Origin: Anaerolineae bacterium CG2_30_57_67
Lineage (GTDB): Bacteria; Chloroflexota; Anaerolineae; Anaerolineales; Villigracilaceae
Direction of reading: 5' to 3'
Length of the DNA stretch: 57,836 nt
NCBI GenBank assembly: GCA_001872455.1
Contig: MNXJ01000070.1
Location: 1-57,836 of the forward strand
Shown here: piece by piece, positions 23,923 to 32,546 of the stretch
Layout of the letters: every line of letters begins with the position of its first letter
Position numbering within the stretch: position 1 is the first letter of the stretch
Position numbers and translations under genes: made by a program
The notes under the pieces: model-generated
Seen by the model: the letters and a program-made list of their open reading frames with translations, nothing else
Told to the model about the DNA's origin: nothing
Database searches by the model: none

Positions 23923-25053
23923 GTGAGTGATCAATGGCCCGAAAAAATGATTATCGGTCTGACCGGCAATATCGCCACTGGTAAAAGCGTGGTGCGCAAG
24001 ATGCTTGAACACTTGGGCGCTTATGGCATTGATGCTGACGCGTTGTCTCATCGCGCCATTGCCCGCGGTGCGCCCGGCTATCAACCGGTAGTAGACGCTT
24101 TTGGTAAATGGGTATTGACGCCGGATGGCGAAATTGACCGCGCCAAACTGGGACGGTTGACCTTCGCCGACCCCGAAGCCATGAGCCGCCTAGAAGATAT
24201 CGTTCACCCGCTGGTGTTTCAGGCTATTGGCATGATGATTCGGCGCGCCGGACAAAAAGTCATTGTCATCGAAGCCATCAAACTTTTGGAAAGCGGTTTA
24301 CGCAACACCTGTGACTCCATCTGGACCGTTGATGTTCCTCAGCAAGCGCAGGTGCGTCGTCTGATGGAAAAGCGCGGCATGAGCCGCGACGAGGCCGAAC
24401 AGCGCATTCACTTTCAAAGTGAACAGTCGCAAAAAGTCAGCGCCGCCAGCATCGTCATTCAAAACGCCGGTTCGTTTGAAGAAACCTGGAGACAGGTAGT
24501 CACCGCCTGGAAGAAAATCACCCCGCAGTCGGACACCTTGCAAATGGTCAAACCTGCCGGGGGCGAGTTCACCGTCAGCCGCGGCCGTCCGCGTGATTCC
24601 GCTGCCATCGCTGAACTCATCAGCCGCCTGAGCGCGGGCGCAAAAACTATGACATCTGATGATATCATGGCCGCCTTCGGCGAAAAAGCTTTCTTGTTAC
24701 TCCACATGAACACGAATGTCGTCGGCATCGCTGGCTGGCAGGTGGAAAATTTGGTAGCGCGCACCACCGAGTTTTTCATTGACCCCGTTGTTTCCATTGA
24801 GTCAGCGCTCAAAGCGCTGATTACCGAAGTTGAGCGCGCGTCTGCTGACCTGCAATGCGAGGTCTCGTTGGTCTTTTTGCCGCCCGCCCTGGCCGCGCAC
24901 CAAACCATTTGGAAACAACTCGGGTACGAGGCGCGCGTGCCGCAATCTCTGGGCGTGCAGGCCTGGGCCGACGCCGCCATTGAATCCACTCAGCCCAATA
25001 CCAGTCTCTTCTTCAAACAACTGCGACAAGACCGGGTTTTGCGCCCGATTTAG
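23923..25053 (+). CDS. coaE: Dephospho-CoA kinase with extra C-terminal domain
   Basis: The 376-residue protein starts at GTG after CAGGAGA. Residues about 8-205 are dephospho-CoA kinase, the last step of CoA synthesis: P-loop GLTGNIATGKS, then DADALSHRAI, HPLVFQAI and RGMSRDEAEQRI. Normal CoaE is about 200 residues; here 170 more follow. The extra part (TVSRGRPRDSAAIAELISRL, VVGIAGWQVENLVARTTEFFIDP) looks like a degenerate GNAT acetyltransferase-like fold, an assignment by pattern only. It leads an operon with cdaA, cdaR, der and surE. Confidence 0.9.
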   Translation: MSDQWPEKMIIGLTGNIATGKSVVRKMLEHLGAYGIDADALSHRAIARGAPGYQPVVDAFGKWVLTPDGEIDRAKLGRLTFADPEAMSRLEDIVHPLVFQAIGMMIRRAGQKVIVIEAIKLLESGLRNTCDSIWTVDVPQQAQVRRLMEKRGMSRDEAEQRIHFQSEQSQKVSAASIVIQNAGSFEETWRQVVTAWKKITPQSDTLQMVKPAGGEFTVSRGRPRDSAAIAELISRLSAGAKTMTSDDIMAAFGEKAFLLLHMNTNVVGIAGWQVENLVARTTEFFIDPVVSIESALKALITEVERASADLQCEVSLVFLPPALAAHQTIWKQLGYEARVPQSLGVQAWADAAIESTQPNTSLFFKQLRQDRVLRPI

Positions 25054-25142
25054 AAAGGTTGCGGAGAATAGAGACGGGAAAATCGGCGCTGATGCGCGCC
25101 TCCGTTTTCGTGGCGCTTCTTTTACCCCAATCTCCCTTCTCC

Positions 25143-26003
25143 ATGGCTGAACTTCTCAACGACCTGTTTTTCATCTTCCAACGCCTTACCTGGCTCAGCG
25201 TGATTGATATTTTGCTGGTCACGCTGATTTTTTTTGCTTTGCTTTACCTGGTGCGCGACACGCAGGCGATGGTTTTATTACGGGGGATTCTCTCGCTGGT
25301 GGTCTTGGTGGCGTTGCTGACAACGCTGGTGGCGTTACCGGCTTTTTCCTGGCTGTTGCAGGCCACTCTACCTGCACTCTTGTTTGCCGTACCGGTCATT
25401 TTCTCCCCCGAAATTCGCCGCGCGTTGGAACGTATTGGCCGCGCGGGAACCTTCACCCCCGGAAATACCCGCAAACAAGACCAGGAAATTCAGGCCTGCA
25501 TTCAAGCGGTGGTGACTGCCGCCGCACGGCTTTCCGCCCGCCAGCACGGGGCGCTGATTATTTTGCGCCGCCTCGACAGCCTGGAAGAATACATCCGCAC
25601 CGGGGTCCAACTTGATGCGCGCATGACTCCTGAATTGCTTCTACAGGTTTTCTATCCAAATACGCCTCTGCACGATGGCGCGGTGATTGCTGAAGGGATT
25701 CGCCTGGTGGCAGCGGCCTGCGTCATGCCGCTTTCGGCCAGCGGCATTCTCTCGCGCTCCCCTGAACGCCAAATGGGTTTGCGTCATCGCGCCGCCCTTG
25801 GCATCTCGGAAGCCTCCGACGCCATCGCCGTGGTGGTTTCAGAAGAAACCGGCTCAATTTCCATTGCCCATGCCGGGCGCATGATTCGCCGTCTCGACTC
25901 GGAACGATTGGAGAACATCTTGCTGGCTTTTTATCGTCCGGAAGAACATCACAATGGATTTTTCCGACGCCATTTCCCGTACTTGTTTCGGCAGGAAGGT
26001 TGA
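25143..26003 (+). CDS. cdaA: Diadenylate cyclase
   Basis: This 286-residue membrane enzyme makes c-di-AMP from two ATP. Three N-terminal membrane segments are followed by the DAC (DisA_N) domain with LHDGAVIAEG and GLRHRAALGISEASDA, the DGA and RHR motifs of the active site. ATG at 25143 gives MAELLNDLFF, the usual CdaA beginning; TTG at 25059 would add 28 residues of no obvious family match. Its stop is 1 nt before the start of the YbbR/CdaR gene, the classical cdaA-cdaR pair. Confidence 0.93.
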   Translation: MAELLNDLFFIFQRLTWLSVIDILLVTLIFFALLYLVRDTQAMVLLRGILSLVVLVALLTTLVALPAFSWLLQATLPALLFAVPVIFSPEIRRALERIGRAGTFTPGNTRKQDQEIQACIQAVVTAAARLSARQHGALIILRRLDSLEEYIRTGVQLDARMTPELLLQVFYPNTPLHDGAVIAEGIRLVAAACVMPLSASGILSRSPERQMGLRHRAALGISEASDAIAVVVSEETGSISIAHAGRMIRRLDSERLENILLAFYRPEEHHNGFFRRHFPYLFRQEG

Positions 26004-26004
26004 T

Positions 26005-27231
26005 ATGAACTGGTTCCTGCGCAATGTGCGTACGTTTGGTCTGGCGTTTGCCTTGGCGCTGGTGGTGTGGATTTCTGCCGTTGTCGCCGCCGACCCTGAT
26101 GAAACTCGTGTGTACCCGCACGCGGTGACGCTGGAGATGGTTGGACAAGACCCGTCCATGGTGCTGACGGGCAAGCCGCCTACCCAAGTGACGCTCACCT
26201 TGCGTGCGCCGCGCTCGGTATGGGAACAACTGACGGCCAGCCCCGATCAGGTGCGTGTTGTGATTGATTTGGCCGGATTGGCCGCAGGTGAACACGCGCT
26301 TACGCCTCAGGTGCAGGTCAATGCCAGACCTGTGCGCGTCGTTGCCGTTTCGCCCGAAAAAACAACCGTTTTTTTGGAGCCCTTGGCAACCCAGGTTTTT
26401 GATATTCATTTCGAAACAACTGGCGAACCGGCCATTGGCTATCAGGCTGGCAGCCCCGCGCTGGATGTTCGGCGGGTGACCGTCTCAGGGCCGCAATCGC
26501 TGGTCGAGCAAGTCAGCCTCGTTCAGGCGCGAATCGCGCTTGCCAATGCGCGCGCCACGCTGGAGAGCGCGATTCCCGTGCAGGCGCTGGACGCTAACGG
26601 GCAGGCCATCAGCGGGCTGACGCTTACACCGGCGCAAATCAAAGTCAGTTTGCCCGTTACCCAGCAGGGTGGCTACCGTGACCTGGCCGTCAAGGTACTG
26701 GTGCGCGGACAGGTTGCAGATGGCTATCGGCTGACGAGTATTTCCGTCTTCCCGCCGACAATTACCGTTTACTCTGGCGACCCGGCGCTGGTGAATAACC
26801 TGCCTGGCTATGTGGAAACTGAAGCGCTCAACCTGAGCGGCGCCTCGCAACAGATTGAACGCCTCCTGTCCTTAACGTTGCCGTCCGGCGTTTCGGTGGT
26901 TGGAGACCAAACCGTGCTGGTGCAGGTTGGCGTGGCCGCCATTGAAGGCAGTTTGGCGCTGAATAACATGCAGGTAACGCTGGTAGGACTGGCGCCCGGC
27001 CTGTCAGTTCAAATTGCACCCGAAACGCTGGATATTATTCTGACAGGTCCGCTGCCATTTTTGGATGGCCTGACCGCCGCGCAAATCGAAATTACGATTG
27101 ATGTGACCGGCCTGGGTGCGGGTACCTATCAATTGACCCCTGAAGTGAAAATTTTAGTTTCCGACATTCAGGTACAATCTATCAATCCGGCGACGGTGGA
27201 AGTTATCATCGCGCCACCGGCAACGCCGTAA
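26005..27231 (+). CDS. YbbR-domain protein (CdaR-like cyclase regulator)
   Basis: This 408-residue protein has one N-terminal membrane segment (RTFGLAFALALVVWISAVVA) and then about four YbbR repeats in the extracytoplasmic part, each of about 85 residues (for example VTLEMVGQDPSMVLTGKPP). CdaR homologues bind and regulate the CdaA cyclase. In-line position right after cdaA supports this. Start at ATG 26005, directly after the cdaA stop. Confidence 0.88.
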   Translation: MNWFLRNVRTFGLAFALALVVWISAVVAADPDETRVYPHAVTLEMVGQDPSMVLTGKPPTQVTLTLRAPRSVWEQLTASPDQVRVVIDLAGLAAGEHALTPQVQVNARPVRVVAVSPEKTTVFLEPLATQVFDIHFETTGEPAIGYQAGSPALDVRRVTVSGPQSLVEQVSLVQARIALANARATLESAIPVQALDANGQAISGLTLTPAQIKVSLPVTQQGGYRDLAVKVLVRGQVADGYRLTSISVFPPTITVYSGDPALVNNLPGYVETEALNLSGASQQIERLLSLTLPSGVSVVGDQTVLVQVGVAAIEGSLALNNMQVTLVGLAPGLSVQIAPETLDIILTGPLPFLDGLTAAQIEITIDVTGLGAGTYQLTPEVKILVSDIQVQSINPATVEVIIAPPATP

Positions 27232-27252
27232 ATTGTAGTTTGGAGTAAATTC

Positions 27253-28623
27253 ATGTCAAAACCGATTGTTGCCCTTGTTGGGCGCCCAAACGTGGGCAAA
27301 AGTACGTTTTTCAATCGCCTGGCCGGAGAACGGTTGGCGATTGTGGATGATGTCCCTGGCACGACCCGCGACCGTATTTTTACCGACGCCGAGTGGAACG
27401 GGGTAACTTTTTCAGTGGTGGATACCGGCGGTATTGACCCAACGCATGGCGGCAAAACCCCCCTTTCGATTGGTTCTGCCGAATTCATCAAGGAAATTCG
27501 CGCCCAGGCCGCAGTTGCCATCCGCGATTCGGATGTGGTTTTGTTGATGTGTGACGGCGAAATCGGCTTAACCGCCGCCGATAAAGAAGTTGCCGACCTG
27601 CTCCGTAAGAGTCAGCACATGGTGGATGGTACGCCGCGCCCGCCGGTTTTCCTGGTAGTCAACAAATGTGACAATGAACAGCGCCGCAACCAGGCACCGG
27701 AATTTTACGAACTCGGCCTGGGCGACCCCTACCCCATCTCGGCCATTCATGGCGTCAGCACCGGTGATTTGCTGGATGATATTGTGACGGCTTTTCCGGC
27801 GCAGGAAGAAGAAGCGCCAGATGACTCGGTCAAAATCGCCATCGTGGGCAAGCCCAACGCCGGAAAATCTTCACTCCTCAACCGGCTGGTCGGCGCCGAG
27901 CGGGCGATTGTCAGCCCGATAGCTGGAACCACCCGCGATGCGGTTGATACCAAACTATCCGTGGGCGATATTCCCTTGACGCTGATTGATACCGCTGGCA
28001 TCCGCCGCCGTGGAAAAATTGAACCGGGCGTGGAGAAATACTCGGTGCTGCGTTCCTTCAAGGCCATTGAGCGTGCCGATGTTGTCTTGCTGCTGATTGA
28101 CGCCGAAGTCGGCATCAGCTTGCAAGACGCGCATATCGCCGGGTACATCCTTGACGAATGGAAATCCTGTGTGGTGCTGGTCAATAAGTGGGATGCCATT
28201 GTCAAAGACAATTACACCATGGAAGAATATACCAGCGTGCTGCGCCAGCAATTGAATTTCATGGATTACGTCCCGATTCTGTTCATTTCGGCCAAGACTG
28301 GACAGCGTGTAGACCAGGTTTTGCCGCTGGCCTTGCGCGTGCAAGAAGAGCGCTTGGCGCGGTTGACGACCTCCAAACTGAATATTTTGCTGCAAAAAGC
28401 CCAGGATATTCACCCCGCTCCCAGCCATGCCGGGCGGCAGTTGAAAATTTACTATGCCACCCAGGTACGCTCCGACCCGCCTACTTTCCTGCTTTTCGTC
28501 AACGACCCGGCCCTGATACACTTTTCGTACCTGCGTTTTTTGGAAAATCGCATTCGTGAAGAGTATGGTTTTGTGGGCACGCCCATTCGCCTGGTAGCCA
28601 GGCCGCGCCGCGAGGAAGATTAA
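27253..28623 (+). CDS. der: Ribosome-assembly GTPase Der (EngA)
   Basis: This 456-residue essential GTPase has two tandem G domains: GRPNVGKS (10-17), DTGG and NKCD in the first; GKPNAGKSS near 200, DTAGIRRRGK and NKWD in the second; and the C-terminal KH-like domain (LKIYYATQVRSDPPTFLLFVND). It acts in 50S subunit maturation. It follows cdaR by 21 nt with a GGAG ribosome site. Confidence 0.97.
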   Translation: MSKPIVALVGRPNVGKSTFFNRLAGERLAIVDDVPGTTRDRIFTDAEWNGVTFSVVDTGGIDPTHGGKTPLSIGSAEFIKEIRAQAAVAIRDSDVVLLMCDGEIGLTAADKEVADLLRKSQHMVDGTPRPPVFLVVNKCDNEQRRNQAPEFYELGLGDPYPISAIHGVSTGDLLDDIVTAFPAQEEEAPDDSVKIAIVGKPNAGKSSLLNRLVGAERAIVSPIAGTTRDAVDTKLSVGDIPLTLIDTAGIRRRGKIEPGVEKYSVLRSFKAIERADVVLLLIDAEVGISLQDAHIAGYILDEWKSCVVLVNKWDAIVKDNYTMEEYTSVLRQQLNFMDYVPILFISAKTGQRVDQVLPLALRVQEERLARLTTSKLNILLQKAQDIHPAPSHAGRQLKIYYATQVRSDPPTFLLFVNDPALIHFSYLRFLENRIREEYGFVGTPIRLVARPRREED

Positions 28624-28630
28624 GGTTTTG

Positions 28631-29392
28631 ATGCAAATTTTAGTCACCAATGATGACGGCGTCGCCGCGCCTGGTTTGCTTGCGCTAACGCAGGCGATGC
28701 GCGCGCTGGGCGATGTGACCGTGTTGGCGCCTGACCACAACTGGAGCGCCAGTGGTCACGTCAAGACGATGGAGCGCCCTTTGCGCGTCAATGAAACCCG
28801 CCTGGCAGACGGAACAAAAGCCTACGCCAGTGATGGCGCGCCCTCCGATTGTGTGGCGCTGGCGTTGTTGGGGCTGTTGCCGCAAAAATTTGGCCTGATT
28901 ATTTCGGGCATCAACCCGAATGCCAACCTGGGGCATGATGTCACCTACTCTGGCACGGTGACTGCGGCGATGGAAGCGGTTATCGCTGGCGTGCCGGGCA
29001 TTGCCGTTTCGCTGGATTCTCCCCCGGAGCATGGCCTGCTCGACTACACCCTCGCCGCTGAAATTGCTTTGCGCGTGGCGCAGCGTGTTGCCCGCGAGGG
29101 CCTCCCCGCTGGAACTTTGCTCAACGTCAACGTGCCGTATCTCCCCGCCAGCGAAATGCGCGGCGTGATGGTCACCCGTCAGGGCTTGCGCGTCTATCGC
29201 GACGCGCTCGACCGGCGCGTTGACCCGCGCGGCAAACCCTACTACTGGATTGGCGGCGAAGTACCCACCGGCGTGGACGAGGCCGGGACAGATTTTGGCG
29301 CTCTCAAAGCCGGTTATGTTTCCATCACCCCGCTGCAACTGGATTTGACCGCCTTCGATATGCTTGAAAAACTAAAGGGCGAGTGGAAGTAA
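28631..29392 (+). CDS. surE: 5'/3'-nucleotidase SurE
   Basis: This 253-residue metal-dependent phosphatase hydrolyses nucleoside monophosphates. It has the N-terminal LVTNDDGV metal motif (DD), APDHNWSASGH, SDGAPSDCVALAL and SGINPNANLGHDVTYSGTVTAAMEA motifs typical of SurE. It starts 7 nt after der and is the last gene of the operon. The in-frame TTG just before the ATG is ignored. Confidence 0.95.
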   Translation: MQILVTNDDGVAAPGLLALTQAMRALGDVTVLAPDHNWSASGHVKTMERPLRVNETRLADGTKAYASDGAPSDCVALALLGLLPQKFGLIISGINPNANLGHDVTYSGTVTAAMEAVIAGVPGIAVSLDSPPEHGLLDYTLAAEIALRVAQRVAREGLPAGTLLNVNVPYLPASEMRGVMVTRQGLRVYRDALDRRVDPRGKPYYWIGGEVPTGVDEAGTDFGALKAGYVSITPLQLDLTAFDMLEKLKGEWK

Positions 29393-29424
29393 ATAGTATC
29401 AGTAACCAGTAAACTGATAACTGA

Positions 29425-29838
29425 CTACTCCTCCCCGCTCCCCGGCTGTACCACGCTGACTACGTGACCGTTGTAGTCAATCAGCACTTTGAAACCGGTC
29501 ATGCCCAAATAGGCGCGCATCTCCTCTGGAAACCCGGCCTCGAACAGCGAATCAAACTGCTGGTCGAGGTTTTTTAATTGCTTTTCGATGATGGCGCGGC
29601 TGAAAGGGTCGTCGCTGCCCATCATTTTGGCAGTTTGCGCGCTCAACGCATCTTCATTGCCACGCACCAGGCTGGCAATTTGATTCAGCACCTGGCGGTC
29701 AATTGGCTCGGAAGGGAGATGACGCCGGAAACCGGCGTCATTGATGACATAGCACGGTTCTGCGCCCACATAGGCGGTTTCCGCCGGGTGGTCAGCCTCA
29801 TCGAAAACGAGACCGGCAAAGAGCGCTTTGCGCGTCAT
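29425..29838 (-). CDS. Conserved hypothetical protein
   Basis: This 137-residue protein starts after AGGAA, 1 nt after the stop of the LURP-one-like gene, so the two are co-translated. It contains YVGAEPCYVINDAGFRRHLPSEPIDRQVL and a C-terminal strand-rich LIDYNGHVVSVV. No cysteine cluster, membrane segment or known catalytic motif is visible. I do not recognise a family; it looks like a soluble regulatory or structural protein paired with its neighbour. Confidence 0.75.
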   Translation of the reverse strand: MTRKALFAGLVFDEADHPAETAYVGAEPCYVINDAGFRRHLPSEPIDRQVLNQIASLVRGNEDALSAQTAKMMGSDDPFSRAIIEKQLKNLDQQFDSLFEAGFPEEMRAYLGMTGFKVLIDYNGHVVSVVQPGSGEE

Positions 29839-29839
29839 A

Positions 29840-30418
29840 CTATTCCTGCCGGCCTTCGATGATGGCTAATAGTGTCGCCGCCGCAAGCCCCAGACGGTGG
29901 TCAAATTTATGTGCGCTGTCCATGCTGAAATCAATGTCCAGTTGGTAGCTGAAGGGGTTGAATTTTTGTTTCAAATCTACCACCTTATCAGCACCGAGGG
30001 TTAAATCATAGTTTTGCGGCAACCATGACCCAAATACAAAACGGCGCAACATTGCCAGCGCCATGTTGTCCTCGAAGAGCAGGCCCACTGCCTGCTCATT
30101 TAAGTCCAACACTTCCCACTCGTCGCGCAGAATGGATTTCAGGCCCTTGCGGCGCAGCGTGCCCACCTTTTCGCCGCTGACGCTGTCAGTCACGTCGTAG
30201 GCTGCCGAAAAATCAATGATTTGACGCGCCTTAATCGCCAGCACTTCCTGCGTTTTGGCCTCGTCGGCGTATAGGCGAATGTCCTCGCGCAGTTTGAACA
30301 TTTTCTGTTCGCTAAACAGCGCCAGTCCGCCTTGTGGATTGTAAAAACGCAACTTGCCCGTCAGCGCAAAAACCTGACGTTTGAGAAGGTATTGGTCGAA
30401 TTGAAATGAAGCGTGCAT
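29840..30418 (-). CDS. LURP-one/Tubby-like (scramblase-related) protein
   Basis: This 192-residue protein has the beta-barrel-like pattern of the LURP-one-related/phospholipid scramblase superfamily: KLRFYNPQGGLALFSEQKMFKLREDIRLY, YDVTDSVSGEKVGTLRRKG and LRRFVFGSW. The C-terminal helix is consistent with the central helix of the Tubby-like fold. Bacterial members are uncharacterised. A ribosome site ACAGGAGAAC precedes the ATG; its stop is 1 nt from the next start. Confidence 0.8.
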   Translation of the reverse strand: MHASFQFDQYLLKRQVFALTGKLRFYNPQGGLALFSEQKMFKLREDIRLYADEAKTQEVLAIKARQIIDFSAAYDVTDSVSGEKVGTLRRKGLKSILRDEWEVLDLNEQAVGLLFEDNMALAMLRRFVFGSWLPQNYDLTLGADKVVDLKQKFNPFSYQLDIDFSMDSAHKFDHRLGLAAATLLAIIEGRQE

Positions 30419-30464
30419 GTTTTGTTCTCCTGTGGGGTGGGGGAAACTGACGCTAACACGCCAG

Positions 30465-31541
30465 TTAGTAATGAACGTTCACCAGCAAACTGGATGGTGA
30501 CCAGTTGAAGACCCATTCTGAATCTGGAATGCTCATATTGACGCAGCCATGGCTCATGGGCGTGCCAAAATTATTGTGCCAGTAGGTGCCGTGAATGGCA
30601 TAGCCTTGATAAAAATATTGTGTATTGGGCACATCGGGCAGATAATATCCGGGCCCGCTCATGTCCGTATATTTATAACGCGCATAGACATGGTAATCGC
30701 CGGTGACGGTAGGGTGTTCCCAGGTTCCGGTGGAAACGACAAACGAAGCCACTAAAGTATTGCCTTCCCAGGCGTAGAGCATTTGTTGTGTCAGGTTGAC
30801 TTCCACCCAACGCTCACTGTTGGCGCCCGCCGCAGGTGGAAGGGGCGTGGGCGGCTGGTAGGGAACAGGCGTCTCGCTTGGTAAAGGTGTCTCGGAGGCC
30901 GTGGGCGTTTCGCTTGGCGTCAGCGTCGGGCTGGCGGTGATCGTTGGGCTGGGCGTGATGGTGAAAGTGGCTGTTGGTGTAGGTGTTGCCGTCGCGGTTG
31001 GGCTGGGTGTGAAGGTGGCGCTGGGTGTGGCTGTTGGTTTGCTGATTTGCGCTGGGGACCAGGCTGCGCCGCTTTGCGGTAGCGTAAGCGCGTTATTGCC
31101 AAGAGCGGCTAATACCGGGCTGATGCCGTACCAGGCGGTGAAGGCGAGCGCCGCGCATAGAATCGCAACCAGCAACGCAACGTACGGCATCCGCAATGCT
31201 TGTTTCTGGCGCGTGCTGGAGGCTGGCAGGGACGAGATGTTCCTTGCGGTGGGTGGAAAAACTGGCTTGCGTCTTGGCTGTTCGCGTAGCCGCTTTATCG
31301 CCCACTCCATCCCTTTACGGGCGCGCTCGCTTTGCGGGTTGATTTCCAGCGCGTGGTTGAGGTAGGCCAGGCTGGCGCGCGGCGCGGCCAGCGCCGCCAT
31401 CATCAGCCAGACTTCTTCCATGTCTGGCGCAAGTTGTGCGGCTTGTACCGCATAATGCCGCGCGGCTTGTTTCTCCCCGCGTTGCATGGCGGTTTGGGCC
31501 TGTTGGAGCGCTCCGTAAGCGGCGATATGGTTGGGATTCAT
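30465..31541 (-). CDS. Membrane-anchored L,D-transpeptidase with TPR-like N-terminus
   Basis: This 358-residue protein has a TPR-like helical part (about 1-85), a membrane segment (about 118-140), a Pro/Thr/Ser-rich stalk (170-240) and a C-terminal YkuD domain with HGTYWH and SHGCVNM, the His-Cys of the active site. YkuD enzymes cross-link peptidoglycan (3-3 links) or attach proteins. The TPR-like region would be cytoplasmic. The ATG at 31541 follows the amidase stop by 2 nt, so the two form an operon for cell-wall remodelling. Confidence 0.9.
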   Translation of the reverse strand: MNPNHIAAYGALQQAQTAMQRGEKQAARHYAVQAAQLAPDMEEVWLMMAALAAPRASLAYLNHALEINPQSERARKGMEWAIKRLREQPRRKPVFPPTARNISSLPASSTRQKQALRMPYVALLVAILCAALAFTAWYGISPVLAALGNNALTLPQSGAAWSPAQISKPTATPSATFTPSPTATATPTPTATFTITPSPTITASPTLTPSETPTASETPLPSETPVPYQPPTPLPPAAGANSERWVEVNLTQQMLYAWEGNTLVASFVVSTGTWEHPTVTGDYHVYARYKYTDMSGPGYYLPDVPNTQYFYQGYAIHGTYWHNNFGTPMSHGCVNMSIPDSEWVFNWSPSSLLVNVHY

Positions 31542-31543
31542 CG

Positions 31544-32275
31544 TTATGGCACGATACTTTCGTTGTTGACAAAGCACAAAATTCCGTTGACGATGCCAGT
31601 GGCAACCAGGTCAGGTTGCTCGGTCAAAATCTTGTAATCCAGGTTGAGGAAGCCGGTTTCGATGATGGCGGCAGTGGTGTATGGGCTGATTTCGTCAAAA
31701 GCGTGATAAAGCGTCATATCGTTGGTCAGACTGCTGTGCCAGGGCATGCCCGTTGTGCGCTGATAGCGGTCGCGCATACAAACGGCCAGCCGATTGGCCA
31801 GGTTGGCGTCGCTGGCGCTCATCGCCGCGGCGACTTTGAAGCCGGTGGCCTGGTCATTGACGTAGTCGCACGAATCGTTATGGATGGAAATGAGCGCTGC
31901 AGCGCGGTAACTTTGCAGGCGCGGGTCAAATTCTTCCAGCAGGTCGGTTTCAAAGCCCAGCGCGGTTAATTTTTGCTGCACCAGCGTGGCGATTTTGAGA
32001 TTGGCGGCGGCCTCGGTGGTACCGTTGGCGCAGACCGCCCCCGAATCGTTGCCCATGTGACCGGCCACAATGCCGATGCGCACGGTGGGCAGCGGCGTGC
32101 CGTTGGCTGTCAGCAGGCCCTCGTTTTGCGGCGTCAGCAACAGCGAAAGCTGCCCGGTCAGGTTGCCGGAGAGAAAATCGGCGGGGCTGAAGGCGGTGAA
32201 AAAAGTTGCCAAAAGCGCGGCAATAATCAGCGCAGTTTGCAGGGGACGGGGGCGTTTGCGGGGCGTGTCGGTCAT
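31544..32275 (-). CDS. N-acetylmuramoyl-L-alanine amidase
   Basis: This 243-residue protein has an N-terminal membrane segment or signal (LQTALIIAALLATFFTAF) and an Amidase_3 domain: VAGHMGNDSGAVC (first His zinc ligand), ISIHNDSCDY and IIETGFLNLDYKIL (catalytic Glu). It cleaves the peptide from muramic acid in the wall. Unlike usual members with HPGHGGxDxGA it has AGHMGNDSGA. The ATG at 32275 is favoured over an upstream frame that has no family match. Confidence 0.9.
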   Translation of the reverse strand: MTDTPRKRPRPLQTALIIAALLATFFTAFSPADFLSGNLTGQLSLLLTPQNEGLLTANGTPLPTVRIGIVAGHMGNDSGAVCANGTTEAAANLKIATLVQQKLTALGFETDLLEEFDPRLQSYRAAALISIHNDSCDYVNDQATGFKVAAAMSASDANLANRLAVCMRDRYQRTTGMPWHSSLTNDMTLYHAFDEISPYTTAAIIETGFLNLDYKILTEQPDLVATGIVNGILCFVNNESIVP

Positions 32276-32468
32276 GGCGGTATTATAGTACCTTAAAAAG
32301 ACCCGCCCGCGCAAGCGATTTGGAGTGGTTTGGGGTGAATTGTTTTTTGATTGCACCTTGCAGCGTTGTCAGGTTGGCGTAGGGCAAGCGTAGGTTAAGC
32401 GTCAAGCACATTTTTTAGGGTCGGAGTAAGATAGACGCATAGGTGATTTCTCTTCTCCTCCTTTGAAG

Positions 32469-32499
32469 AGAGAGCCGGGGTCGGCGTCCCCGGCTCTCT
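32469..32499. terminator. Hairpin between the divergent amidase and prephenate dehydrogenase genes
   Basis: AGAGAGCCGGGG and CCCCGGCTCTCT form a 12-bp stem around TCGGCGT. The neighbouring genes are divergent, so it does not end either of them; it may shield the tyrA-like gene from read-through or be part of its leader. Confidence 0.5.
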
Positions 32500-32515
32500 T
32501 GATTCTATCCGCGGG

Positions 32516-32521
32516 TATAAT
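32516..32521 (+). promoter_or_regulatory. Possible -10 element of the prephenate dehydrogenase gene
   Basis: A perfect TATAAT sits 25 nt before the GTG start, with no good -35 at 16-18 nt. A leader of about 20 nt with AAGGAG would result. The same GGTATAATCC phrase occurs at the opp operon 1 promoter (39955-39964). Confidence 0.35.
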
Positions 32522-32546
32522 CCAAAAATTCAAACAAGGAGCAAAC

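Noticed and set aside
29393-29424. Repeat CAGTTATCAG/CAGTTTACTGG between surE and the hypothetical gene
   Set aside because: Too short and degenerate to call a defined element; seen as a common intergenic phrase without other copies in this window.
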